A stretch of 64,000 bases of DNA from contig JAFCMP010000514.1 in the NCBI GenBank assembly GCA_017506865.1, forward strand, positions 1,054,001 to 1,118,000, read 5' to 3'. How positions within the stretch are numbered: the stretch's first letter is position 1; every line of letters starts with the position of its first letter. Shown here piece after piece: positions 25,736 through 37,700 of this stretch. This stretch comes from Tribonema minus. Lineage: Eukaryota > Sar > Xanthophyceae > Tribonematales > Tribonemataceae. Under the pieces are notes generated by a model, which was not told the DNA's origin, made no database searches, and saw nothing but the letters and a program-made list of their open reading frames with translations. A program made the position numbers and the translations under genes.

Positions 25736-28700
25736 ATGCTTCGGCTGGCGTCGAGGAATTGTGTAGCGGCGAGGCATCGCCACTTGCTGGCCAGCTCACA
25801 GCGCTGCTTCTGGGGCAGCTGGAACCGCGACAAGGTTAGTGTCTCACACGTTGACTCACACTCCCTGTGTGATACGGAGTTGCCCTGTACACCTCTGACA
25901 TGCGTGTTGGATAGTGCATGTGCCCGTGGATGCAGCAGCAGGAATTAATCCAGTGCATCGTGATCATGCTGTGTTCACCATACTTTCTGTGTGCGATGCG
26001 CTTCTTGCACGTCAGCCCCCGCCATCGGACAACGGCGCGCCAGACAATGCACGCAGCGATGGCGGCAGCACCGGCAGTGGAGGTTCTGGTCAGGAAAACT
26101 CTCAGTCAGCATCGCCTCCTCCAAGCAGCAACACCCCGATGAAAATCGGAGGAGCCCCTCACTACCCCTGCCTGATAGGGCTGCCGGTGCTTCGCCGGCC
26201 GCTGTTTCCCGGACACGTCCACCCTTACCAAGTCAAGCATCCGGATGTTCTGGATGCAATCATTAAAGCCAAGGAGGAAGGCAACCCATACCTTGGCGTG
26301 TTCCTTCGCAAAGACAGCGCCAAGACGTTCGGCAGCCATGCAGGCCACGAAGCGGGAGCTGAACTTGTGGGTGGAGACGAGTCTTACCCAGAGCTGATCA
26401 CAGATCCAGACGAGATCTACCACGTCGGCGCGCTGGCGCAGGTCCACCACATCACGTCGCTGGAGACAGGAGCGCAGCTGCTGCTGTCGAGCCGCCAGCG
26501 CATCAAGTTCAGCAAGGTGGTGTCGTTGGGCCCGCCGTTACAGGTACGCACCCCAGCGCACTAGTTGTGTTTGGTAGCAAATGAGCGCAGCCAGAGCCAT
26601 ATCGCACATTGATGATGCTCAGCAGAGCTGCAGCGGCGCCAGGCAGCCGCAGTAGTGATGATGTGCGCCTTGAGAGACTTACGGCGTGAAGTGCTGTCAC
26701 CCTCGATGCCGCACTGCCGAGGAACTTTGAAAGCACGACAAACGGCACTTCACTGATGAAAACCGAATCAAAAGATCGCAGAGCTCTAGGTGACAAGGGA
26801 TGGATAGCCGCAAGTGCCTTTCACCAATAACTGGTGTTGCTGAGGCTAATGACAGTTTTTGCACGTGCTGCATACCTCTGCCACTGCCTGGGTGTAGATT
26901 CTAGTCAGTGATAGCGTACTGCCGCTGCATACTATCTGTGCCAGTGATGATGGCTGCAGTGTACGACCACCATCACCATGTTTGCGTACCTGCGGTATGT
27001 ACTGCGCAGGTGGAGGTGGAGAGCTCGCTGGTGGGGGACCCTTATGATGCCAGCTCGGACGTCATCAAGGCGTACTGCCAGGAGATTCTGGCGACGATCC
27101 GGGACTTGGTTAAACTCAACCCGCTACTGCGGGAGAACATCACCTTCTTCACGCAGACCATCAACATGCAGGTGAGGACACTCTTTGCCACTGACATTCT
27201 GGGGAATGCATTTAAAGACCATAGGGCGGCTGTTGCGTATCACAACGATTTCTGTTTGGTGCATCGTACACGACATGCTGTGACACTTATGCTTCGGAGT
27301 ACGCAGAACATCATATTAGACTGTTGCGGTTGGTGATGACTGCAGTTCGCTGTATCGTTTGGTCCAGCTGTGGAACACCCGTGTGCAGTAAGTCACGTCC
27401 TGCAGCCACCACCAGCAGCGTCATATTGTGTAGAGGCCGTTGGTGTCAAGAAGCCAGCGCCGACGCTGACAGGCTCAGAGCGCGTGATTGCTGCTCTGCG
27501 GAGCCCCCATGTGCAGAGTCTGCGACAGCAGCATCGACTTCAGTGCTGACTCAGCACTTCAATTTGCGCATTGCGACTCCAAAGTTGAACTCAAACTTTG
27601 TGTTGCATCACATTGAAGCGGGCGGCAAGCGCTCACATGTCCTGAATGGTGCGACTGGCACGCAGCGCAGGACCCGTTTCTGGAGGCGGACTCTGCGGCG
27701 ACCATCACCACGGCGGACGGGCATGACTTGCTCAGCACTTCAATTGCACACACTGCGACGTCAAAGTTGAAGTTGACCTTTGTGCTGTACTACATTGAGC
27801 GGGCGGCAAGCGCTCACATGTCCTGAATGGTACGACCGAAACGCAACGCAGGACCCATTTCTGGTGGCGGACTTTGCGGCGACCATCACCACGGCGGACG
27901 GGCATGACTTGCTCAGCACTTCAATTGCACACACTGCGACGTCAAAGTTGAACTTGACCTTTGTGTTGTACTACATGGAGCGGGCGGCAAGCGCTCACAT
28001 GTCCTGAATGGTACGACCGAAACGCAACGCAGGACCCATTTCTGGTGGCGGACTTTGCGGCGACCATCACCACGGCGGACGGGCATGACTTGCTCAGCAC
28101 TTCAACTGCACACACTGCAACGCCAAAGTTGAACTTGACCATTGTGTTGTACTACATTGAGCGGGCGGCAAGCGCTCACATGTCCTGAATGGTACAACCG
28201 AAACGCAACGCAGGACCCATTTCTGGTGGCGGACTTTGCGGCGACCATCACCACGGCGGACGGGCACGACCTGCAGGCGGTGCTGGAGGAGATGAACGTG
28301 GAGGAGCGGCTGCGGATGGCGCTGGAGCTTATTAGCAAGGTTTGTGAAAGGGGAACAGGCGTATGGAATAGAATGTGAAGTTTTTGCGGAGAGATCTTGG
28401 GAAGCAGCAGCGTAGTGCCATTACGTGTTGTCTGACTCAGGCCAACAACATGAGGCACGTAGCTGAAGCAGAGCCCTAGCTGGTAGGCGATACAGAGAGG
28501 AGCGGCTGCGGATGGTACTGGAGCTTATTAGCAAGGTTCGTGAAACGGAAGTGGTGGCGCGTCGTGTATGCGTGCGCTGCGCAAGTATGGGTGGAGTAGC
28601 AGTGCGCCAAAATCGCGGTGCTCTTCGTGACATGCAGTGGGGGAGTAGGTACATGGTACATGCTTCAAAGCAGTGCCCGATGCATTTGTGCAATGTAGTA

Positions 28701-31700
28701 CATGCCTTGCAGCTTTGGACTGGTACTTCATGGGGTTGTGTCGTATGCGAGGAGCAGCCACCGCTGCTGCTGCTTAACGTAGCCATGGAAAGGGTCTAGC
28801 CATGGTAACGATCTAGGAGCAGCATCAACGAGTCACAGTCAACATGAAAATGAGTCAAAGTCAGACGTGCAACCATCTTGCAAGGTGTGGTCTTATTTTG
28901 TGGATGCTGTAGGTGTCCAGCTGCAAATGAAGCCACTTGCATACTTCAGAAGTAATTGAGGTCTTATTGATGGACAGCCATGGCGGCGCACTTGGAAGGC
29001 ACGCAGACGCAGCTGGCGGTGTTCATTGTCATGTCAAGTGCGAGCATGTGCATGCGGTTCGGGCATGACGGATTTGTGCGCAAGTCAAAGCACTCTCTGA
29101 GAAAGCTGGTGGGGGCTCACCTGGTCCCAGAAGTCTCAGCCTTTGAGTGTCGTGAGGGAAATTGTAGTGTATTCCGATGATGTAGACGCCAATGTGCACG
29201 CATCAATTGCCAAGTAATGGCCATACGTGCTGCAAGGTGCTGTGCGATGTTCAGCTCCAGCTTGCTGCCAACTTCAAATGCTGGCACACCTCGCCAGTTC
29301 CTTCAGCCCTAGTGCAACTGCTAGGGCTAGCCTAGGGTTTTTCCCATCCCTACTTCAGCATCCTTAACGTAGCCATGGAAAGGGTCTAGCCATGGTAACG
29401 ATCTAGGAGCAGCATCAACGAGTCACAGTCAACATGAAAATGAGTCAAAGTCAGACGTGCAACCATCTTGCAAGGTGTGGTCTTATTTTGTGGATGCTGT
29501 AGGTGTCCAGCTGCAAATGAAGCCACTTGCATACTTCAGAAGCAATTGAGGTCTTATTGATGGACAGCCATGGCGGCGCACTTGGAAGGCACGCAGACGC
29601 AGCTGGCGGTGTTCATTGTCATGTCAAGTGCGAGCATGTGCATGCGGTTCGGGCATGACGGATTTGTGCGCAAGTCAAAGCACTCTCTGAGAAAGCTGGT
29701 GGGGGCTCACCTGGTCCCAGAAGTCTCAGCCTTTGAGTGTCGTGAGGGAAATTGTAGTGTATTCCAATGATGTAGACGCCAATGTGCACGCATCAATTGC
29801 CAAGTAATGGCCATACGTGCTGCAAGGTGCTGTGCGATGTTCAGCTCCAGCTTGCTGCCAACTTCAAATGCTGGCACACCCCGCCAGTTCCTTCAGCCCT
29901 AGTGCAACTGCTAGGGCTAGCCTAGGGTTTTTCCCATCCCTACTTCAGCATCACGACGATTCAGGAAGAGCGAGAGTGGACGGACCTGCTCTTGCATTGT
30001 GACCCCCCTTGCATCAGTGCTCAACCTCAACGCTCAACCTCCGCTCACGGCACCACCGCAGGAGCGCGAGCTGAGCCGCCTGCAGAAGGAGATTCAGAAG
30101 CAGGTGGAGGAGAAGATGACGCTCCAGCAGCGCAACTACTTCCTCATGGAGCAGATGAAGAGCATCAAGAAGGAGCTCGGGCTGGAGAAGGACGACAAGG
30201 AGGCGCTGCTCAACAAGTTCAGGGAGCGCATGGAGGCGTGCGAAGATCTGGGCAAGGATGCGCGCAAGGCGAGCCTAACTTCAACTTACCTGAGTACTAA
30301 TCTCAACCCTAACCCTAGCCTTAACGGCGAGAACGCCCTGTTCAACAAGTTTAAGGGGCGCATGGAGGCCAGCAAGGACCTGGCAAACTACGGACGGCGA
30401 GTGATTCAGTCATCCCAAAACTAGCCCTAATCCTAATCCTAGTTGTAATCGTAATGGCGACGTAGCGCTGACATGAAAGCAAAATTGAACAGCACAATGT
30501 GCACTTCAAGCATCACGACGCAGTGCGCGCAGCAAAGATAAGCATATTCCACGCCTCTCCACACATCGCGCCTGCGTCAAGCTACGTCCAACCCTAAATT
30601 CAAAGAAAGAACTAACCGTAACCCAAAAAGTATTGATCGTCATGCTCTCTACATAGGCATGCAACATGGCAGCACCGCTGTTACATTCGTTGGGCGAGCT
30701 TGCCTTCCGCGTCTCCCTGCCACATTCGAAAGCCCACATGTGCTCCTCAACACTGTTGAGCAGCGTTGAGCGATTGGGGGGTTGGGGTTGGTGTCAGGAT
30801 TGAGGTTGGGGTTAGGGTTAGGGTTGGTGTGAGGGTTAGAGCTGGGCTGGCCTGCCTCCTAACGCAGACCCCTGAAGCCCTCCAACCACTCCCTGAACTT
30901 GTGAGAAGCGCGCGTTGTTGCCATACGCATTACGATGATGACTTATGGCCAGGCTCGCCTTGCGCGTGTCCTTGCGCTCCTTGATTCACTCATGGTGGGC
31001 GGTCACAATTTCAAGTGGTCGTAATACCGTCCCTAACCCTAACCCTAATTGCAACTCTCATGGCGAAGTGCTGCTCAGCAAGTTCAGGAAGCGCGAGGCG
31101 AGCCTAATGCAAGTGTTATTGAATAGAGCAAGGAGGCGCTGCTGAACAAGTTCAGGGAGCGCATGGAGGCGTGCAAAGATCTGGGCAAGGATGCGCGCAA
31201 GGCGAGTCTAACTTCAACTTGACCAGAGTACTAGTGCTAGCCCTAAACCCAACTTCAATGGCGAGAAAAAAGTGGCGAGTAAGCCTCACTTTCATGGCGA
31301 GAACCCTGTTCAGCAAGTTCAGGGAGCGCATGGAGGGGTGCGAGGATCTGGGCAAGGAGGCGCGCAAGGCGAGTCCAACTTCAAGCGGTCGTAACAACCT
31401 CTAACCCTACCCTAACCCTAATTGTAACTCTCATGGCGAGGGCTGCTCAGGGAGCGCGAGGCGAGCCAAAGAAAGACACGTGCACGGTGTGCGTGCAGGG
31501 TGTCCACGTTGGTGTCACCGATGGCGAACGTCATTCGTGACCATCTCCATTGCACGCAATGGCGCTGTTGCTAATGCCTGAAGTTCTTGATCTACGCACA
31601 GTAATTATGGCAATCAGCTTTGCAATGATGTAAGCAGTGTGTCACTGAAGGACTGCACATTCATGGCTTCTGGCAGGTAGCGGTGAAGTTTGTACCTGAC

Positions 31701-34700
31701 ACAAGTCATGTGTTGTTGTGGCAGCAAGTTCCATGCTGCCCGGGCATAGGGCACCAGGCACTTCAACTCACCAGATTCAAACTTCTACAAAATACACACT
31801 TCCTTTCTTTCTTTCGATTACTGCTGATATACACACACCGAAGTACAAGTAGTTACGCCAGGACCATCTTCAACTATGTGACTCTCCACTTCATCTGCGG
31901 CGCTGCCCCATTCAGGCCATGGAGGAGGAGCTCGAGAAGCTCTCCTCGCTGGAGAAGAACTCGCAGGAGTTCAACACCACGCGCAATTACCTGGACTGGC
32001 TCACGTGCCTGCCGTGGGGGAAGACGTCGCAGGAGAACTTTGACTTGAAACGGGTGAGCGCTGCTTCGCTACCGCATTGCTCAACAACTGCGATTTGTGA
32101 GGGAGCAGTTGGCGCGCGCCCGTTTGCTGGCTGGCGTCTGCAAGGTGGTGCATTTTTCAGGCATTTTTCAGGCCGCTTCTGCAGCTTGTGTAATGCTACA
32201 TTTGAAGCACTTTGGGAGGTTTTAAGGTTTTCCCGTGCAGTGATGCAGATTGACAGGTATATTATCGCCGCCGCTGGAGTTTATGCAGGGCTGGTGGTTA
32301 CATTGCATGGCGCATCTGCTTCAGACACCAAGTCAGCTGGACAAAGGCAATATGCTGGCATGAGTCACACTGCAACGGCAACTGGAATGTCTGGTCAAAG
32401 CTGACTTTGTTCGTGCACAGCTGTAATGAGAAGAGACAAAGATGTGGTCGATACAACGCATCGCTAACAGCGCCCAGATGAGCATTGTTGAAACCGCTCG
32501 TTGAGCCACCACCATTATCAATGGAAATGAGTCAAAAGTAGAGCTCTAGGCGACAAGGTGTGGTTAGCCGCAAGTGCCTTGTCGCACACACTGACACGGT
32601 CCTGCGGGCTGCTAGAAATGGAATGCAGATGACTTTTTTTAGTGCGGTCGGCAACCAAGACTCACAAAAGTATGCTGGGGCGTGTGTGTGCTGACCAACG
32701 TGTCAGGTGCTATGTCTCCACGCAACGCAACCCCCCTAGCCCTAACCCTAACCCTAGTGCTCAGCCCTTGCATTGCCGCGTGAGATAGAGCCTGCGCCCA
32801 ATCGCAAAGCATGATGCGATGACACCAGTATGCTGAGCGATGCTGACAGAACCCCCCTCCACCCCCCTGACGCTGTGGCCCAACTGCGAATGTTGCACGA
32901 TGGCTAATCGTGCGCTACAGACCCTAGGTATGAAACCATGAAGCGTCCGCCAGTGCAGCTCATGCAACAGAACGGTTTTGAGGCAAATCTGCGGCTCTCA
33001 TTACGCTGTCGGGGCTGAACAAGTGCTCGCGCACACCGTTGCTGCATGTGCCGCCAGCGCAGCAGCTGCTGCTTTGTGTGAGCGCTGCTATTTTGCCGCT
33101 GCTGACACACTTCACTTGCTGCTGCAGATGTTGGTACTGCTGCCACTGCAGTCGTCGCTACCGCCGCCGCCGCCATTGCTGCTGCTGCTGCGCTGCTGCT
33201 GCTGCCACTCCTCATACAGAGCCATTTACATTCTAGTGATGTTTCAGGCGGCAAGCGCCCTGCCACCGCGCAAGCGGCGCTGGGTGCTGCTGCCACTGCT
33301 GACAGTCCTGGTCGTGCTGCCATTCGCACTGCCGCTGCTGCTGCCTCTGCCGCTGCTGCTGCCACTGCTGCTGCTGCTGAGTCGTGCTGACGCAAGCGCC
33401 GCGCCGCTGCCGCCGCCGCCTCCCACAGGCCAAGCAGCTATCAGATGATACGCAACTATCCACTACCTTTTGACACGTTTCTGCTGCTCTGGCAGCCACC
33501 AGAGGGTCTGCACGCGCTTCCTGGCCTGCAAGCACTCCTCTATATTGCGCACACATGACTGCTGGTGCTGCTGCTGCTGCGGGTGCTGAGGTGCTGACGC
33601 AAGTGACTTGCCGCCGCCGCCGCCGCCTCCCGCAGGCCAAGCAGATCCTCGACGAGGACCACTACGGCCTCGACGACATCAAGCAGCGCATACTGGAGTT
33701 CATCGCCGTGGGCAAGCTGCGCGGAACGGTCCACGGCAAGATCCTGTGCTTCGCGGGCCCCCCCGGCGTCGGCAAGACGTCAATCGGGCAGTCAATCGCG
33801 CGCGCGCTGAACCGCGAGTTCTTCCGTTTCAGCGTCGGCGGCCTCACCGACATTGCGGAGATCAAGGCGAGGCGCGCTCGCAAGCCTGCAATACATAGTG
33901 TGTCGAGGCGCGATGGCGAGCCTGCAATGCTGTGTAAGCCTGCAATTTTGTGTAGTGAAGTGGGTGCGCTAGGCGACGCGCCTGCTGCAGCGAGGACAAC
34001 ACGTTTTGACAAAAGAAAAGTGTCAACAAGCGTTGACTGATTTGTATGACTTTGTGTGATCGCAGCGCCGAGTCGTGGTACCCTGCTGCGCCCGGTGCCC
34101 CTCATACACGGCTCTGTGAAGTGTAACTGTCACCAGCGCAAGCGCCACTAGCAATAAGCCGCAGTGGCGGCGCCTGCGTGGCTTGGCACAGGCAGATTCG
34201 CGTGGCCTCGCATGGACGCGACGCACACAACGCCTCTCATTCAGCTGTGCACAAGCACACGTCGGCGGCATACACCGTGTGTATGTGGTCGCAAGACGCT
34301 CACTCTCAGCAGCCACATGTGTGGCTGACGTACTCGACCAAACGCTTCTCACTCTTCATACGTCTTAGCATCCCCCCCCCCCAACCAAACATGCTCCCAC
34401 GCTCTACCTCTTTGCTTCCCCCCCACCACCACCACACACGCATCACACTCAACCTCTTTTGTCCCCCCCCCCCCCCCTTCCCCCCCCATTCCCCCCCTGC
34501 GCTACCATTCCAGGGTCACCGCCGCACGTACGTCGGCGCCATGCCCGGCAAACTCATCCAGGCGCTCAAGACAAGCGGCACGACGAACCCCCTTATTTTG
34601 ATAGACGAAGTCGACAAGCTCGGGCGGGGGTACCAGGGGGACCCCGCCAGCGCGCTGCTGGAGGTGCTGGACCCCTCGCAGAACAGCGCGTTCGTGGACC

Positions 34701-37700
34701 ACTACCTCGACGTGCCCGTCGATCTGTCCAAGGTAGGTATGCGTGTGCACTGTAGATTGCGTATCAGTGCAAGCTCGTCGCGCTGCTAATGTCTCGTAGC
34801 TGGGGGCCGTGCCCGCAAACGCCGCCCCCCCTTTCTGCAACGTTGTAACTGAGCCGGTAACTTCGGGCCACCACTTTGACGTGCCCGTCGATCTGTCCAA
34901 GGTATGCATGTATGCGCCGCATGCGATACGCCTGACGATGGAGCATGAAAGTGGTTTGTTGTCAATTCGGTTTTGGTATAAACGGAACCGAAGTGCTGCA
35001 TTGAGTTCGGTCAAAACTTCGGTGACCGTAGCGAGCCGAACCCGAAGTTCGATTTCGGTTTGGCTCTCAGCGAATTCCACTGAACCGAACAATTTCGCCA
35101 GTACATCACGGATTAGCACACGCTCGCCCTGCATGCATGTGACGCCGGCACTGGCTGGGAAAGGTGCATTGCGAATCTTCTGTGTCCATATTGTCAAAGT
35201 GTCAGAGCTGCGCACCTTGCCCGCAAGCGATGCCGTACTCCGTGCATTTGTGTAGCTGAGCCGGCGGCTTTGTGTGCAACCTCGTTTATCCTCAGTGCTC
35301 GTGCGGCCACGTACTCTTAGGGTTAGGGTTAGGGTTAGGGTTCTGGCCCCGCTGGGAGGTAGCGTTATACTTTTCCAAGTGCTCATGAGAGTGAGAATCA
35401 TGCGCACACCGGATTGCCAATGCGTCGCCAAGCTGCGGACCACCCGCTGAGGCGTCAGCGCAAGCGCGCAGGCCAGGGCTAGGGCTAGGGTTAGGATTAG
35501 GATTTGGGTTAGGGCAGGGTTAGGGCAGGTTTGGGGGATCACCCGCAGGCAGCGGCAGGCGGTAGCGCAGGCGCGCAGGCCAGAGCACCGCAAACGAGAA
35601 GCAGGCATGGACGCTGACTAGAAAGGGATACCCCTGAGCAACTGCTTGAATGCCTGTTCACAACAAGCAGCTGAGCAACTATGTCATCATGTGCAGGATG
35701 CCGACTTTTGGGGACGCACAACATCCGCACAAATCTACGTCTCATCAATGTGAACTTATATATATGTGTATATGTGTATGTGCACGCTTCAAAGCGCGGC
35801 AGCCACTGTGTGGGGCCCTTCACTTTTCATTTCTACTGCACATGTCATGAACTTCAAGCCACATGTGCTGGATAATCTGACAAACCTGCACTGCCATGCC
35901 ATGCTTCACTAGGCACTCTTCATCTGCACCGCCAACGTCATGGACACCATTCCTGGCCCACTGCGGGACCGCATGGAGACCATCTGGCTCAGCGGCTACG
36001 ACCTTCCTGAGAAGGTATGTACTTTGAGAAGTATGTTGTGTGTGCGCCATGCCACTCAATGGCTGCGTTTTTGGGCGCGTAATCATATAACAAGTTGGCG
36101 AGTTGGTAGGCAAGCGGCATTCTGCTGTCATCGCTGCGGCATCAGCAGGCAGCCAGTCCAGAGCTCAGTCAATGATCACGCCCACTGATGTTGTGACAAT
36201 GCATCACGTCATGTACTTCACGCGTTCGTGCAAGGTGATGGGAGCCGTTTGCGCACAGGTACTTGACTGCTGCAGGAGTACTAGTACACTGCACTCGCAG
36301 CACTGTCCGATTCGAGGGGCCCAGATGTGGTGGCTTCGCCGCCACCAATCAAGCTGTCATATTCTTGCCTTGTGCACGCGACAGCAGTGATTGACAGTGG
36401 CTGCATTAGCATCAGTTTGTACCAAGTTGTGGCAGAGTTCTGATTGTTGCAGGCGGCTGTGGTGGACTTTATACGCCAGCTCGCCACATCATGCACAGAT
36501 GTCTGGCGAACTGCTGCTCACCTGGCACGCCTGTTGGACACTACCTGGCCTGATGTTCCTTTCTGACTGCCGTTGCCCCTATCTGCCGTTGTGCGTCTAT
36601 CTCAGCCTTGTTCATCGCATCTACAGGCTGCCTGCTCTCATATATTGCAGCTGATGGATGACAAGGACTTGTGAAAACGAATAAAAATATTGTAGAGCTC
36701 TAGGTGACAAATTGTGGTGCGACCCGTATTGCAGGTTGCCATCAGCGAGCAGTATTTAATACCCAAAGCGCTCGAGGAGGGGGGGCTCGCAGAGGGGGAA
36801 GGCGTCCCAGAATCACTCAAGATCACGAGCGAGGCCGTTGAGAGCCTGATCAGGTCAGCACCTCACATTTTCCAACAGCTCCAGTGTCTGCCATTGCTAG
36901 GCGAAATGCGATCTGGATTGTTGGCATTTGAGGTTGTGCAGTGTAACGTTTCAGCAACGCAGGTGACATATGTGTCAAAAGCTGCGCATTATCATATAAT
37001 TTTGGTTGCATGGAAGTCTGAAGCATTGTATATTGTATCACCTGGGCGTATCAACACAGCACGGTGATTGCGATGTCAGTCAGTACACATTTGTCAAGGT
37101 CGGGTGTCACATGTTGTCGATACTAGCTCAGAACACTAGCTATTGAGAAGCCAGCCTTCTATACGAGAACCTAGACACTTTGCTGCCACAGTCTGGTCAG
37201 CATCATTGCTACACTAAGCATATGGTCTGGTCGTACTTTTTGTTAATTCTCGCTCAGGGCGCGAAAAAGCCCAGATGATTGGCATCTAGCTGTAAGGAAT
37301 CTACATGTCGTATGACAGTCTGAAAGCGTCGCAACGACAACCACTCAAACGCCGCCGCCGCCAAATGGCATCTCGGGGTCCTCCCCTACGTCCTCCTTCA
37401 TGTGCCCCCCCCCCCTGGATTCTGCCATGTGTGTCATGACACGGCCAGAGTACGCCATTTGGAGCGCTGCCGACAGTGCCGAGCGTAAGCGCGCCAGGGC
37501 GATGCCCTTGAGAGCTTTAGGGCGCGCTCCTCCGGGCACTGACATCCTGCTGGCATACTCCGTCGCCACAGCCTCCAGCAGCTTCCGCCCCTGCTCCCCG
37601 ATGCTGCCAAATGACCCTATTGCCAAAGTGGCAAGTTTGTAGCAATTCTGATCATAATGACCAGAATAGTGGGTAGTCTTGGCGGCCTCTTGGTCGCGGC

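Noticed and set aside
28980-29770. 66-codon open frame present twice (MAAHLEGTQ...)
   Set aside because: It is present twice only because of the 590-bp duplication; no domain, inside a LON intron.
34502-35608. Long minus-strand open frame of 368 codons across LON exon 8 and intron 8
   Set aside because: It is antisense to the conserved Lon AAA+ exon, contains telomere-repeat-encoded LTLTLT stretches and has no domain; a by-product of GC-rich coding on the other strand.
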